A stretch of DNA of 43,891 nt. Source: Deltaproteobacteria bacterium RIFOXYD12_FULL_56_24. Lineage in GTDB: Bacteria; Desulfobacterota; Desulfobulbia; Desulfobulbales; Desulfurivibrionaceae. The stretch spans positions 1-43,891 of the forward strand of contig MGTD01000023.1 in NCBI GenBank assembly GCA_001799285.1, in the 5' to 3' direction. The notes under the pieces were generated by a model that was not told where the DNA came from, did no database searches, and was given only the letters and a program-made list of their open reading frames with translations. Below are positions 5,894 through 14,578 of the stretch, one piece after another (positions within the stretch are counted from its first letter, which is position 1; the number at the start of each line of letters is the position of its first letter). Made by a program: the position numbers and the translations under genes.

Positions 5894-7258
5894 CTACCAG
5901 CCCGCAATATTGCGCGGATCGGAAAGCACCTGCCAAGTCCGTTCCGTGATCTCGTCTATCTCGGCCAGAGTCACGGAAAGCGGCAACCACAAATAGATGA
6001 CATTGCCAAGGGGCCGCAGCAAAAGGCCCTGCTCAAGCCCGGCCAGATAGATCGGCCAGCCGACCCGTTCATGAAAATCATAGGCGGCCTTGGTTTCCCT
6101 GTCCTTCACCAGTTCCATGGCGCTGATCATCCCGAGCTGCCGAAGATCCCCGACCCAGGGCAGGTCGGCAAAGCGGCGCATCCGCGCCTGGAGATGACTG
6201 ATTTTGGCCGGCAACCCGGCCATGGTCCGCTCTTCGGAAAAAACCTGCAACGAGCCAAGGGCCGCGGCGGCGGCCAGCGGATTGCCACTGAAGGTATGGC
6301 CGTGGAAAAAGGTTTTTCCCGCCCCATAGTCGTCATAAAAACCCTGAAAAATCTCCTCGCTGGTCAGGGTTGCCGCCATGGGCAACATACCACCGGTCAA
6401 TCCTTTTGACAAACAGAGAAAATCAGGCGCCACCCCGGCCTGCTCAAGGGCAAACAAGGAACCAGTTCGGCCAAAGCCGGTGGCCACCTCGTCGAAAATC
6501 AAATGCACCCCGTATTCCCTGATCAGGGCGGCGAGCTTTTGCAGATACCTGGCGGGGTAGATGATCATCCCCCCGGCAGCCTGGATCAGCGGCTCGATGA
6601 TCAGGGCGGCAATCCGCGCCCCCTGCTCGGCCAGGAGTTCCGCCAACGGCTGCAGGCAGTGGCAGTTGCAGCTCTCTTGCCTCAAGCCGACCGGACAACG
6701 GTAACAATAAGGGGAGGACAGCCGATGGGAGGGAAAAAGCAGCGGGGCAAAGGGGCCGTGAAATTCCGGCACCCCGCCCAGGCTCATGGTGCCTATGGTA
6801 TCGCCATGGTAGCCGCGCTCTAACCCCACCAGTTGGCAACGATCCGGCTGGCCGACCTGCCGCCAGTACTGGAGCGACATCTTGATCGCGATCTCGCAGG
6901 CGGTGGAGCCATTATCCGAATAAAATACCCGGGAAAGCTTGGCCGGCGCAAGGCGCACCAGCTGTTCCGCCAGGAGAATCGCTCCCTCATGGCTGGTGCC
7001 GGCCAGCAGCACCTGATCGAGCCGTGCCAGCTGAGAGCGAATTTTTTCAGTTATCGTTGGATGACTATGCCCATGGACAATGCACCACCAGGAAGAAATG
7101 GTGTCGAAATAGCTTTTTCCCTGCTGATCGAAAAGGAGAACTCCCTTTGCCCTGTCGATGAGAAGCAGATCGCGGCGGGCATAATCCTGCATCTGGGTGT
7201 AGGGATGCCAGAGGAACCGCCGGTCTTTTTCCTGGAGGGTTGGCACGGAACTCACCAA
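5894..7258 (-). CDS. bioA: Adenosylmethionine-8-amino-7-oxononanoate aminotransferase
   Basis: BioA makes 7,8-diaminopelargonate from KAPA, with S-adenosylmethionine as amino donor and PLP as cofactor, in biotin synthesis. The 454-residue length is normal. Visible landmarks are LWHPYTQMQDY at the start, SSWWCIVHGHSHP, the cofactor-binding GSTACEIAIK and ERGYHGDTIG, IFDEVATGFGRTG with the PLP-ring Asp, and LSKGLTGG with the Schiff-base Lys. WWC and the HPYTQ start separate BioA from other class III transaminases. Its start overlaps the end of hpt by seven bases, so the two are co-transcribed. No other bio gene is in the window. Confidence 0.95.
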   Translation of the reverse strand: MVSSVPTLQEKDRRFLWHPYTQMQDYARRDLLLIDRAKGVLLFDQQGKSYFDTISSWWCIVHGHSHPTITEKIRSQLARLDQVLLAGTSHEGAILLAEQLVRLAPAKLSRVFYSDNGSTACEIAIKMSLQYWRQVGQPDRCQLVGLERGYHGDTIGTMSLGGVPEFHGPFAPLLFPSHRLSSPYCYRCPVGLRQESCNCHCLQPLAELLAEQGARIAALIIEPLIQAAGGMIIYPARYLQKLAALIREYGVHLIFDEVATGFGRTGSLFALEQAGVAPDFLCLSKGLTGGMLPMAATLTSEEIFQGFYDDYGAGKTFFHGHTFSGNPLAAAAALGSLQVFSEERTMAGLPAKISHLQARMRRFADLPWVGDLRQLGMISAMELVKDRETKAAYDFHERVGWPIYLAGLEQGLLLRPLGNVIYLWLPLSVTLAEIDEITERTWQVLSDPRNIAGW

Positions 7259-7776
7259 CCGCTGACAAGCTTGTAGATGGCAGGGTACTGACGATGCTGC
7301 TGGGCATGGTCAAGACCATAACCGACCAGAAAGCCCTCGGGGACCTCAAAACCGACATAATCCACCACCACCTCCACCGCCCGCCTTTCCTTTTTGTCGA
7401 TCATGGCGCAGACCCTGACGGATTCGGCCTTTCTGAGCAGCAATAGTTCCCGGAGGCAGGCAATGGTTCTGCCGGTATCGACAATATCCTCCACCAGCAG
7501 AATATCCTTGCCGGCCAACTCTAGTTCGGTGTCCTTGCTGCACTGGATAGTGCCGGAGGAACAGGTGGAGGAGCCGTAACTCGACACCCGGATAAAATCT
7601 ATCTCCATTGGCAGCTCGATTTCCCGGACCAGATCGGCGAGAAAGATGAAGGCCCCATTTAAAATGCCGATCACCACCAGCCGACGCCCGGCATAGTCCA
7701 AGGTAATGGCCCGGCCAAGCTCTTTGACCCGTCTGGCGATATCGGACCTGGAAACAACCTCTTCCTTCTCAATCAT
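7252..7776 (-). CDS. hpt: Hypoxanthine phosphoribosyltransferase
   Basis: Salvages hypoxanthine or guanine with PRPP to give IMP or GMP. The PRPP loop is VEDIVDTGRT; the N-terminal ILNGAFIFLADL and the central RVSSYGSST flexible loop fit the family. The conserved end (VDYVGFEVPEGFLVGYGLD) binds the purine. I chose the ATG at 7776, preceded by AGAGGGACAG, giving 174 residues as usual. An earlier ATG at 7809 has no ribosome site and lies beside repeat R2. It is the first gene of the hpt-bioA pair. Confidence 0.94.
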   Translation of the reverse strand: MIEKEEVVSRSDIARRVKELGRAITLDYAGRRLVVIGILNGAFIFLADLVREIELPMEIDFIRVSSYGSSTCSSGTIQCSKDTELELAGKDILLVEDIVDTGRTIACLRELLLLRKAESVRVCAMIDKKERRAVEVVVDYVGFEVPEGFLVGYGLDHAQQHRQYPAIYKLVSGW

Positions 7777-7811
7777 CTGTCCCTCTAAAAAATCCATAAT
7801 TAACCGCAAAA

Positions 7812-7920
7812 TTGTTGAAATCGCAAAAAGCCGCGATTACAACGGTTGTCGCTGCATAACCATTTGATTTTGTGTCTCGGACCTGTAACCTTTTTCCCTT
7901 TTTACAAGACCATCAAAATT
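7812..7920 (+). repeat. Dispersed repeat R2, copy a
   Basis: About 109 bp, beginning with an imperfect palindrome (GTTGAAATCGC ... GCGATTACAAC) and ending CCCTTTTTACAAGACCATCA. Other copies are at 15352-15461, 24811-24915 (diverged) and 28968-29075 (inverted). This copy fills the space upstream of hpt, so the hpt promoter must lie in or beyond it. Confidence 0.8.
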
Positions 7921-7938
7921 CATGGCCGAGAATAATCG

Positions 7939-7968
7939 TTGACCATGCCCAGGGGAAACACCTAAAAT
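7939..7968 (+). promoter_or_regulatory. Likely promoter of the rubredoxin gene
   Basis: TTGACC (7939-7944), an 18-base spacer and TAAAAT (7963-7968), 73 bases before the ATG. Confidence 0.5.
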
Positions 7969-8041
7969 AACAGATATAGCCTATTGCCCGGAAGATTTTG
8001 CCAGGCAACCTTCACCTACTAAAAACAAAAAGGAGCCTGCC

Positions 8042-8203
8042 ATGAAACGCTATGAATGTTCGGTCTGTGGTTACATCTATGATCCGGCGGACGGAGACCC
8101 GGACTCCGGCATCGCCCCAGGCACCTCTTTTGAGGCTCTGCCGGAGAACTGGGTCTGCCCCATCTGCGGAGCCAGCAAGGATCAGTTCACCCCCATCGAC
8201 TGA
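8042..8203 (+). CDS. Rubredoxin
   Basis: A 53-residue one-iron electron carrier of the cytoplasm. The two Cys knuckles [10 protein letters not shown] and [11 protein letters not shown] bind the iron, and PENWVCP between them is the family core. Rubredoxins in anaerobes pass electrons to oxygen- and superoxide-detoxifying enzymes such as rubredoxin:oxygen oxidoreductase or rubrerythrin. No such partner is in this window. AAAGGAG precedes the ATG, and a sigma-70-like promoter lies upstream. It appears monocistronic. An inverted pair GAGCCGT/ACGGCTC after the stop might act in termination, but the loop is long. Confidence 0.96.
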   Translation: MKRYECSVCGYIYDPADGDPDSGIAPGTSFEALPENWVCPICGASKDQFTPID

Positions 8204-8296
8204 GCGTTTAGGAGCCGTCATGCAATAAACCGGTACTTTCCTGCCCGTTCGTTACGGCTCTTTATGCCGTTTTGGTCATTCAGATGACGAAATTAT

Positions 8297-8354
8297 TTGC
8301 ACCCAGAGGGTATAAGTTTCGTATGAGCAGGCAAGCTGCTCAACTCAGCTTTAT
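8297..8354 (+). repeat. Dispersed repeat R1, copy a
   Basis: A 58-bp unit with GGGTATAAGTTTCGT in the left half and the palindrome GAGCAG-GCAAG-CTGCTC in the right half, ending CTCAGCTTTAT. It stops nine bases short of the HDOD gene stop. Other copies are at 10333-10390, 24789-24950 (split) and 36601-36659 (inverted). Confidence 0.85.
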
Positions 8355-8362
8355 TACGACGG

Positions 8363-9895
8363 CTAGAGCAGAATATCCCCGGTAATACTCTCCCAGGTTT
8401 TGTCAAGCTCCGCGGAAAACTCATTGGCAAACTGCGGCACATTGACCTCATTAAATGGCGGGTGGTGTTCTTCGATCAACGTCCAGGAAGAAGAGCGCAC
8501 GACATCCTGCATTGTCACCCGAGACGGCCCCAGACAAACGCCCTTCATGGCAGCAAAAATATTCGCCAGATTAACCAAAGCCACCGGCACCTGGTTGTTC
8601 GTAGCCTTGTCCGGCAAATGATGGAAGCGCATCACGTCCAGATATGGTTGTGGCAGGCCAATGCCCTCGGCAAACCAAACACCAGCTAGACCATGATCCA
8701 CGCCGATATAGTCCCGCTCTGCCCTGACCATATCCCGCATCTCTTCTGGGGGCCGAACAAACTGCGGGTAAAAATTCGGCGAAATCCCATCCAGCACCAG
8801 CATGCCCAGATCATGAAGAAGACCACACAGATAAAGATCAGCCGAGGTATTGATCCGAATTACCTCCCGCAGCATCTCGGCGATTCTGCCAACCACAACT
8901 GCATGTTGCCAGAAACCCCGAGAAACCGAGGGAAACCCGCCGAAGGCCTGCAATGCGCTGGCTGCCATGATATTAGCGGCCATAACCTCCTGGACCTGGT
9001 TGACTCCAACAATAACCATGGCGAGGGGAACTGTACTCACCATGCTGGCCCTTCTGTAAAATGGCGAATTGGCCGTCTGAATCAACCGGCAACTCAGCAC
9101 CGGATCAAGGGAGATCAACTCGGCCAGCCGCCTGGTGTTATCAATCCCCCCGCTGCCTTTCATCATGACGCTCATCTCGGCGGCAACAGCGGGGTTCACC
9201 GGCAAAACGACCTCTTGATTCATCCGCTGAGAAAGCTTGGCATGGGTCTGCCGATGATCCTTGTCCGGCATGGGAGGCAGGGAGATGGTTGATCTGGCCG
9301 TTTCTGGCCGGGCCATGCCCTGGTCATCTTTGCCGGAATACTTGGGTGGCTTTTCTTCAGCTTCAGACAGGCCGCCTTCGCCTCCCCTCCTCTGCGAAAT
9401 GGGAGGATTCGCCTCTTCTCCGGTACGGCCAACAACTACTTTATTGGCCAGGTCCAGCCTGCTGACCAGCCGTTCACAAAATCGTTTATAAAATTTCAGC
9501 TGCAGAAAAACATTTGAGGTACTGACAATCTCTGGTTCCACCCGCAAAATAAAGGATTCCGTGCTTGACACCACATCGGCGGTCCGTTTTATTTCCGTGA
9601 CCAGGGCCATCTCCCCGAAGCAATCCCCGCTGGCAATGGTGGTGAGCAGAATCGGTTTTGCTTTACCAGGCAACCGTTTTTCCACCCGAACCTCCCCCTT
9701 GATCAGAATGTAAAAGGCTCGCTCGGTTGTATTTTCCTTGATGATCGCCGTGTTGCGGGCAACCCGAAGCCATTTGCTCACCTTGAGGAACTGCCTGAGC
9801 TCATGATCATCAAAGCCATGGAAAAAACTTACTTTTTTCAGAAATTCAATCTGTTCATCGAGGTCGATCTCTTTATATTTTTTGCCCGAATCCAT
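8363..9895 (-). CDS. Cyclic-nucleotide-binding domain plus HDOD regulator
   Basis: A 510-residue cytoplasmic protein. Residues about 15-130 form a cNMP-binding (CAP-like) domain, with GDCFGEMALVTEIKRTADV as the phosphate-binding cassette. Although the Glu is kept, the usual Arg partner is replaced in part, so ligand binding is uncertain. A low-complexity, charged linker (about 155-225) follows. Residues 226-440 are an HDOD domain, an HD-GYP relative. Unlike many HDOD proteins it keeps a His-Asp pair (LLHDLGML) and later FHHLPD. Such proteins act in signalling, motility and stress. It is last in the rpmH-to-mnmE gene set, 40 bases after the mnmE stop. Confidence 0.85.
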   Translation of the reverse strand: MDSGKKYKEIDLDEQIEFLKKVSFFHGFDDHELRQFLKVSKWLRVARNTAIIKENTTERAFYILIKGEVRVEKRLPGKAKPILLTTIASGDCFGEMALVTEIKRTADVVSSTESFILRVEPEIVSTSNVFLQLKFYKRFCERLVSRLDLANKVVVGRTGEEANPPISQRRGGEGGLSEAEEKPPKYSGKDDQGMARPETARSTISLPPMPDKDHRQTHAKLSQRMNQEVVLPVNPAVAAEMSVMMKGSGGIDNTRRLAELISLDPVLSCRLIQTANSPFYRRASMVSTVPLAMVIVGVNQVQEVMAANIMAASALQAFGGFPSVSRGFWQHAVVVGRIAEMLREVIRINTSADLYLCGLLHDLGMLVLDGISPNFYPQFVRPPEEMRDMVRAERDYIGVDHGLAGVWFAEGIGLPQPYLDVMRFHHLPDKATNNQVPVALVNLANIFAAMKGVCLGPSRVTMQDVVRSSSWTLIEEHHPPFNEVNVPQFANEFSAELDKTWESITGDILL

Positions 9896-9935
9896 GACTT
9901 TTCCTTCGCCGTTGCGCCGCTCTTCGCACTACCGG

Positions 9936-11390
9936 CTATTTTCCGAGACAAAATTCCGCAAAAATCATATCCAGGACATCGTCCGTAGTGGTTTCCCCAA
10001 TGATGTCTCCAAGAAAAGCCATGGCAGCCTGGAGATCAATGGCCAGGAGATCAGGCGGCAGGTCCGCAGCCAGTCCCTCGCCGATCTGGTACACGGCTGC
10101 AAGGGCCCGCTGCAGAGCCGCGGCATGCCGCACATTCGGCGCGGCTGCGCCAGGCTCTTGAAGACCCTGCCCGCCGGTGGCCGCCTCGTACACCGCCTCC
10201 TCCAGGCTGCGAATGCCCTCGCCGGTGGTGGCGGAGATAGCAACAACCGGCACCCCGCGAAAAGCCTCTGTATACAACGCAAGATCCAAGGTGGCCACCC
10301 GGTCGACCTTGTTGACCACCACCACTACCTTCTTGCACCCAGGGGGTATAAGTTTCGTTTGCGCAGGCAAGCTGCTCAACTCAGCTTTATCAGCAGCTAC
10401 CTCAAACAGGGTGCGGTCTTCAGCCTGCAACCCTTCCGCTCCGTCAAGAACCAGCAAAACCAGATCCGCCTCTTCCAGCTTCTGCCGAGCCCGGCGGATG
10501 CCGATTTCTTCCACCGCTTCGGCGGTTTCCCGGATGCCCGCCGTATCGACAATGCGCACCGGCACCCCTTTGATGTCCAACCACTCCTCAATGGTGTCCC
10601 TGGTTGTTCCGGGAAGCTCCGTGACGATGGCCCGGTCTTCCCGGAGAAGACAGTTGAGCAGGCTGGATTTGCCGACATTGGGTCTGCCGAGAATGACCAC
10701 GGAAACCCCTTCCCTGATGACTTTCCCTCCATCCGCCCTGGCCAGCAATCGGGCCAGGGGCTCCTGCACCTCCCGCACCAACCGGGCCTTGAGCGCTTGG
10801 CTGTCGAGGATCTCCACCTCCTCATCGGGGAAATCGATGGCCACCTCAATGATAGCACGAACCGCGACCAGCGCATCACGAATTTTCCAGATCTCTCCCT
10901 GCAATACACCGCGGAGCTGGCTAACCGCCAGGCTGGCGCCCTCTTTGGTTTTAGCGCCCAGCAGCTCGGCAACCGCCTCCGCCTGAGTCAAATCGATCCG
11001 ACCATTAAGAAAAGCCCGTTTGGTGAATTCCCCCGGCTCTGCCAGACGGGTAGAGGGGAAGGTCACGATCTGGGCCAGGATTTCCTGCAAAAGCAGATAA
11101 CTGCCGTGACCGTGAATTTCCACCACATCTTCCCTGGTGTAGGTCCGCGGCGCCCGCATATAAACAGCGAGAACCTCGTCAATGACCTGCCGGGTTTGGG
11201 GATGGACAATGGCGCCGAAATAAAGCCTGTGGCTGATGAAATTTTGCGGGGGGGTTTTCGCTTGAAAAAGCTGCTGAAGGATCGCCTGGGACTGGGGGCC
11301 GCTTACCCGGATGATCCCGATACCGCCGGTGCCGGGCGGCGTCGCGATGGCGGCGATGGTCGCCTCGTTGAAATCCGGGAAATCACGCAT
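9936..11390 (-). CDS. mnmE: tRNA modification GTPase MnmE, with an in-frame repeat insertion
   Basis: MnmE works with MnmG to modify wobble U34 in certain tRNAs. The N-terminal folate-binding part (TIAAIATPPGTGGIGIIRVS), G1 (GRPNVGKSS), G3 (DTAG), G4 (NKVD), G5-like SATTGEG and the C-terminal Cys motif FCLGK are all present. It is 484 residues, some 20-30 longer than many homologues. Residues about 334-353 (KAELSSLPAQTKLIPPGCKK) are encoded by repeat R1 (10333-10390). They sit between the switch region and the strand leading into NKVD. The frame is kept, so the protein is probably made with an added surface loop. Start ATG follows GGAG by six bases. Confidence 0.95.
   Translation of the reverse strand: MRDFPDFNEATIAAIATPPGTGGIGIIRVSGPQSQAILQQLFQAKTPPQNFISHRLYFGAIVHPQTRQVIDEVLAVYMRAPRTYTREDVVEIHGHGSYLLLQEILAQIVTFPSTRLAEPGEFTKRAFLNGRIDLTQAEAVAELLGAKTKEGASLAVSQLRGVLQGEIWKIRDALVAVRAIIEVAIDFPDEEVEILDSQALKARLVREVQEPLARLLARADGGKVIREGVSVVILGRPNVGKSSLLNCLLREDRAIVTELPGTTRDTIEEWLDIKGVPVRIVDTAGIRETAEAVEEIGIRRARQKLEEADLVLLVLDGAEGLQAEDRTLFEVAADKAELSSLPAQTKLIPPGCKKVVVVVNKVDRVATLDLALYTEAFRGVPVVAISATTGEGIRSLEEAVYEAATGGQGLQEPGAAAPNVRHAAALQRALAAVYQIGEGLAADLPPDLLAIDLQAAMAFLGDIIGETTTDDVLDMIFAEFCLGK
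10333..10390 (+). repeat. Dispersed repeat R1, copy b, inside mnmE
   Basis: Nearly identical to 8297-8354 (the palindrome here reads GCGCAG-GCAAG-CTGCTC). It is coding: its reverse strand supplies about 19 codons of mnmE without a stop or a frameshift. Confidence 0.9.
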
Positions 11391-11474
11391 GCCAGACTCC
11401 GGGTGAATAATCTGTTGGTGGGTAGCATTCCAGATAAAAGACTAACAAACTAAAGTCTAATCTACCTGAGCAAG

Positions 11475-12314
11475 TTACTCCCCGCCCTTCTTCTTTCGGG
11501 GCGAACGCCGCCGTCCTTTCCCTGGCAGATAGATGAGCACTTTTTTAAACAGCCCCTCTCCGACGCTGCGGCTTCTGATCCCGGTGTCATCCTGCAAAGC
11601 CATGTGTACCATCCGCCTTTCCGCGGGATTGATGGCGGGAATGGTTCTGGTTTTGCCGGTCTCCTTGACTTCCTGAGCAAGGCGCAGGGCCCGCTCCTGA
11701 AGCTCCGCCATCCGGTTCTCCCGAAATCCTCCGGCATCAAGGGAGAAAAGAATCTTCTGCGGGAATTTCCTGGTGATAATCTTGCGCAACACATATTGCA
11801 GCCCGTCAAGGGTTTGCCCCTCCGTTCCGACAAGGATCTCGACAAATTCTCCGGTGATTTTGGCATGGACCTTGTTGTTCTGATCCTGCTCAATGCTGAT
11901 TTCCGACGGGTAGCCCATGAGCTTCAGAATCTTGGCGATATCCGCCCGAATTGCCTCCATTTCCTCAGGGGTGACCGGATCGCCCGCCTCCTCCTCCGCC
12001 GGCTCATCGTGGTTAACAGCCTCTTCAGCTCTGACCCTCGGCGCACTCGGCCTTCTATCCGCAGCAGGCTTTTCCTGCCTGTTCCTTGGCGGGCTCACTT
12101 TTTTCTCCGAAGCCGGCCGCTTCTGCTCGTGCCCGCCCTCTTTTTTGAGAGACACCTGCACCGCCGCCTTTTTCCGTCCCAAGCCGAAAATACCGGCGGA
12201 ACCGGTGGAGATTATCCGGATATTAAGCTCTTCCCTTGCTACTTTAAGGGCCGCACAGGCACTGTCGATCGCCTCTTCAACATCCGTTCCCTTATATTCC
12301 ATCTTGGCAGACAT
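11475..12314 (-). CDS. jag: Jag/KhpB-type RNA-binding protein
   Basis: A 279-residue protein with the three expected parts. There is a Jag-N domain (YKGTDVEEAIDSACAAL, to about residue 50), a long charged linker rich in Lys, Glu and Pro (55-130), a KH domain (about 135-205) and an R3H domain (ERRMVHMALQDDTGIRSRS). It binds RNA, and in Gram-positive bacteria KhpA/KhpB affect cell division and envelope homeostasis. It lies directly after yidC, as in most rpmH clusters, and its end is 85 bases before the mnmE start. GGAGG precedes the ATG by nine bases; an inner ATG four codons later is possible. Confidence 0.93.
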   Translation of the reverse strand: MSAKMEYKGTDVEEAIDSACAALKVAREELNIRIISTGSAGIFGLGRKKAAVQVSLKKEGGHEQKRPASEKKVSPPRNRQEKPAADRRPSAPRVRAEEAVNHDEPAEEEAGDPVTPEEMEAIRADIAKILKLMGYPSEISIEQDQNNKVHAKITGEFVEILVGTEGQTLDGLQYVLRKIITRKFPQKILFSLDAGGFRENRMAELQERALRLAQEVKETGKTRTIPAINPAERRMVHMALQDDTGIRSRSVGEGLFKKVLIYLPGKGRRRSPRKKKGGE

Positions 12315-12346
12315 CGTATGCTTCCTCCATCTCAGACCATTCTCAG

Positions 12347-12453
12347 TAAGCGATCACAGGGCACCACATCTTGCGGCGATCGATCCGGCTCACGGACAAA
12401 AGTACGCATCGTCGTTCCGCTTGCCGCAACCTGCGGCACCCTGTGACCGCTTA
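12347..12453. repeat. Dispersed inverted-repeat element R3, copy a
   Basis: Two 31-base arms (12347-12377 and 12423-12453), imperfect inverted repeats with about seven mismatches, flank a 45-base centre. The element fills most of the gap between jag and yidC. It resembles the 108-bp element at 38861-38968 in length and in shared blocks (GCACC, CATCT, CCGGCTC). It could fold into a long hairpin in the yidC-jag transcript. Confidence 0.75.
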
Positions 12454-12578
12454 TTCCGTGGTTATTTGACCTCTTGGGACATACCCCGTGATCCGTTACC
12501 ATTCTCCGGCAGCCCGGCGGATTCTCTTGACAATTGCAGCCGGGGCTGCCCCTTACGCACTCCGTAAGTCAGCCAGTT

Positions 12579-14222
12579 TTACGCGGCCTCATGCCGGTTA
12601 ACGAGGTACTGCTGGCCAATGGACAGCAGGTTGTTGACAAACCAGTACAATACCAGACCTGACGCAAAATTCAGGAACATGAAGGTGAAGATCACCGGCA
12701 TGAACATCATGACCTTCTGCTGGGTGGGATCCCCGGTGGCCGGGGTCATTTTCTGCTGGAGGAACATGGTTGCCCCCATCAGCAGGGTCAGCACCGGAAT
12801 CCCTCCGAGAAACGGGAGATCAAAGCCGACCGACAACCGATCCGGCGCGGCCAGATCCGTGATCCAGAGAAAAAAAGGCGCGTGCCGCAGCTCGATGGTC
12901 TGGAGGAGTACCTTGTACAAAGCGAAGAATACCGGGATCTGGATGACCATGGGCAGACAGCCGCCCACAGGATTTACCTTGTAGGTCTGGTAAAGCTTGA
13001 TCATCTCCTGCTGCTGCAGCTGCTTGTCATCCTTGTATTTCTCGCGCAGCTTGGCCATTTTTGGCTGCAGTTTCTGCATGGTCTTCATGGACTTCATGCC
13101 CTTCTGGGAAACCGGCCAGAAGAGAAGCTTGATCAGCACCGTCACCAGAATGATGGCCAGTCCGTAGTTGCCCACATAGCCATAGAAAAAATTGAGCAGG
13201 TAGAGAGTCGGCTTGGCCATCACGTCAAACCAGCCGAAATTGATGCTGCGCTCAAGCTCATGCCCGACGGCCTTGAGCGCTTCCATGGTCTTGGGGCCGA
13301 AATAAACCGAGTAGGTATACTGCTGACGCTGACCCGGCTGGATGACCTCGCTGGCCCCGGCCAGCACCGTGGTCACCCTGTTTTCATCCTGCAGGGAAAA
13401 ATGAGCCGTATGCTGTTCGCCGGTGCGCGGGACAATGCCGCAGAGAAAATAGTTGTCCTCGTAGGCCGCCCAGCCGATCTTGCCGGTAAAACTTTTGCTC
13501 CCCTTTTTCAGATCGTCTGCCTTAATCTCCTCCAGCACCCCATCGTGCAACAGGGCAGGGCCTACGGAAACCATCGCGTTCACTTCGGAAAACGGTCGGT
13601 TGTCAAGGGTCAGATACGGGGCGCCCTGGAGGGGGGCCGCAGTGTTGTTGACCACCTCGATGCTCAGTTCCATCAGATACTGCCGATCAAGGAAACGCAT
13701 GGTGCGGACAATCTCAAGCCCGGAGGGCGACTTGCCGCGCATGCTCAGGGTGGTGGTGCCGTCTTGCTCTTTTTTGCGCGAAACGACTTCATACGCCACC
13801 TGCGGGCTGCTGCCCGGCTCAATCCCCCAGGAAAAATTCAGGGGCAGATTGTCACCGCTCTTTGGCCGAAGGAGTTCCTTGTTGCCGGAATCCTTGGCCA
13901 GGGCCTCCCGGTAATCCTTCAACTGGAAACTCTTCACCATACCGCCCGCTTCCGTAACAACCGCCGAATAGAGGCTGGTCGTTACCGGAATTTCGCGTCC
14001 CAGCCTTATGGCGGCGTCGGCGGTCTGGGCAGACGAAAGGCTTGTCGGGGCAACGGGTGCGGGTACTCCAGCAAGGCTTTTCTCCTCACCCTTGCCGTTT
14101 GCGGGGGAAGAGGCAACCGTGCTTTCCGTGGCCGGCGGGGGAGTGGGGACGAAAAAATACTGATAGCCAAGCAAGATGGCCAAGGAAAGAAAGATGGCCA
14201 AAAAAATTCTCTGTGTTTCCAT
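12579..14222 (-). CDS. yidC: Membrane protein insertase YidC
   Basis: A 547-residue inner-membrane insertase that helps fold and insert membrane proteins, with or without SecYEG. The first helix (IFLAIFLSLAILLGYQYFF) is followed by a Pro/Ser-rich linker and a large periplasmic domain (about 60-330). The conserved five-helix core runs from about 345 (YGLAIILVTVLIKLLFWPVS). The hydrophilic-groove Arg is not certain by eye. The cytoplasmic coiled segment KMAKLREKYKDDKQLQQQEM and VNPVGGCLPMVIQIPVFFAL are typical. The gene lies between yidD and jag. Confidence 0.97.
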   Translation of the reverse strand: METQRIFLAIFLSLAILLGYQYFFVPTPPPATESTVASSPANGKGEEKSLAGVPAPVAPTSLSSAQTADAAIRLGREIPVTTSLYSAVVTEAGGMVKSFQLKDYREALAKDSGNKELLRPKSGDNLPLNFSWGIEPGSSPQVAYEVVSRKKEQDGTTTLSMRGKSPSGLEIVRTMRFLDRQYLMELSIEVVNNTAAPLQGAPYLTLDNRPFSEVNAMVSVGPALLHDGVLEEIKADDLKKGSKSFTGKIGWAAYEDNYFLCGIVPRTGEQHTAHFSLQDENRVTTVLAGASEVIQPGQRQQYTYSVYFGPKTMEALKAVGHELERSINFGWFDVMAKPTLYLLNFFYGYVGNYGLAIILVTVLIKLLFWPVSQKGMKSMKTMQKLQPKMAKLREKYKDDKQLQQQEMIKLYQTYKVNPVGGCLPMVIQIPVFFALYKVLLQTIELRHAPFFLWITDLAAPDRLSVGFDLPFLGGIPVLTLLMGATMFLQQKMTPATGDPTQQKVMMFMPVIFTFMFLNFASGLVLYWFVNNLLSIGQQYLVNRHEAA

Positions 14223-14298
14223 TAAATCAATCCTTATCAGGCTCTATATAAGTTTGGATGAGGCCTGAAGCACCCGGACAACGCCGCCTGCCATCGCC

Positions 14299-14517
14299 TC
14301 AGAAAGACCTGTCCACCGGATCAAACCCGCCGGGGTGAAAAGGATGACAACGGAGGAGACGACGCAGGGCGAGATACAGACCTCGGGCAGTCCCGTGGAG
14401 GGCAAGAGCCTCTATGGCATACTGTGAACAGGTGGGAGAGAAACGGCAGGCCGGCGCGAAAAGTGGCGAAATGCACAGCTGGTAACACCGTATCAGGGCA
14501 ATGAAAAATTTTTTCAC
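14299..14517 (-). CDS. yidD: Membrane protein insertion efficiency factor YidD
   Basis: A 72-residue member of the YidD family (old name UPF0161), a peripheral inner-membrane protein that assists YidC. The Cys-rich core [20 protein letters not shown] and the end [11 protein letters not shown] are characteristic. It is placed between rnpA and yidC, as in most bacteria. Confidence 0.95.
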   Translation of the reverse strand: MKKFFIALIRCYQLCISPLFAPACRFSPTCSQYAIEALALHGTARGLYLALRRLLRCHPFHPGGFDPVDRSF

Positions 14518-14578
14518 GTCACTCCTTTTTCCGGGGGCAAGACGCCACCTCCAGAAAACATGGCGACCATTAAGGATA

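Noticed and set aside
8208-8262. GAGCCGT/ACGGCTC pair after the rubredoxin gene as a terminator
   Set aside because: The loop of about 35 bases and the lack of a good T run make it weak; kept only as a note.
9882-11453. A 523-codon open frame on the plus strand opposite mnmE
   Set aside because: It is the antisense of mnmE in a GC-rich sequence. The protein has no family motif, while the minus strand has complete GTPase motifs.
12882-14225. A 447-codon plus-strand frame opposite yidC
   Set aside because: Antisense shadow; low-complexity composition and no ribosome site, while yidC is clear.
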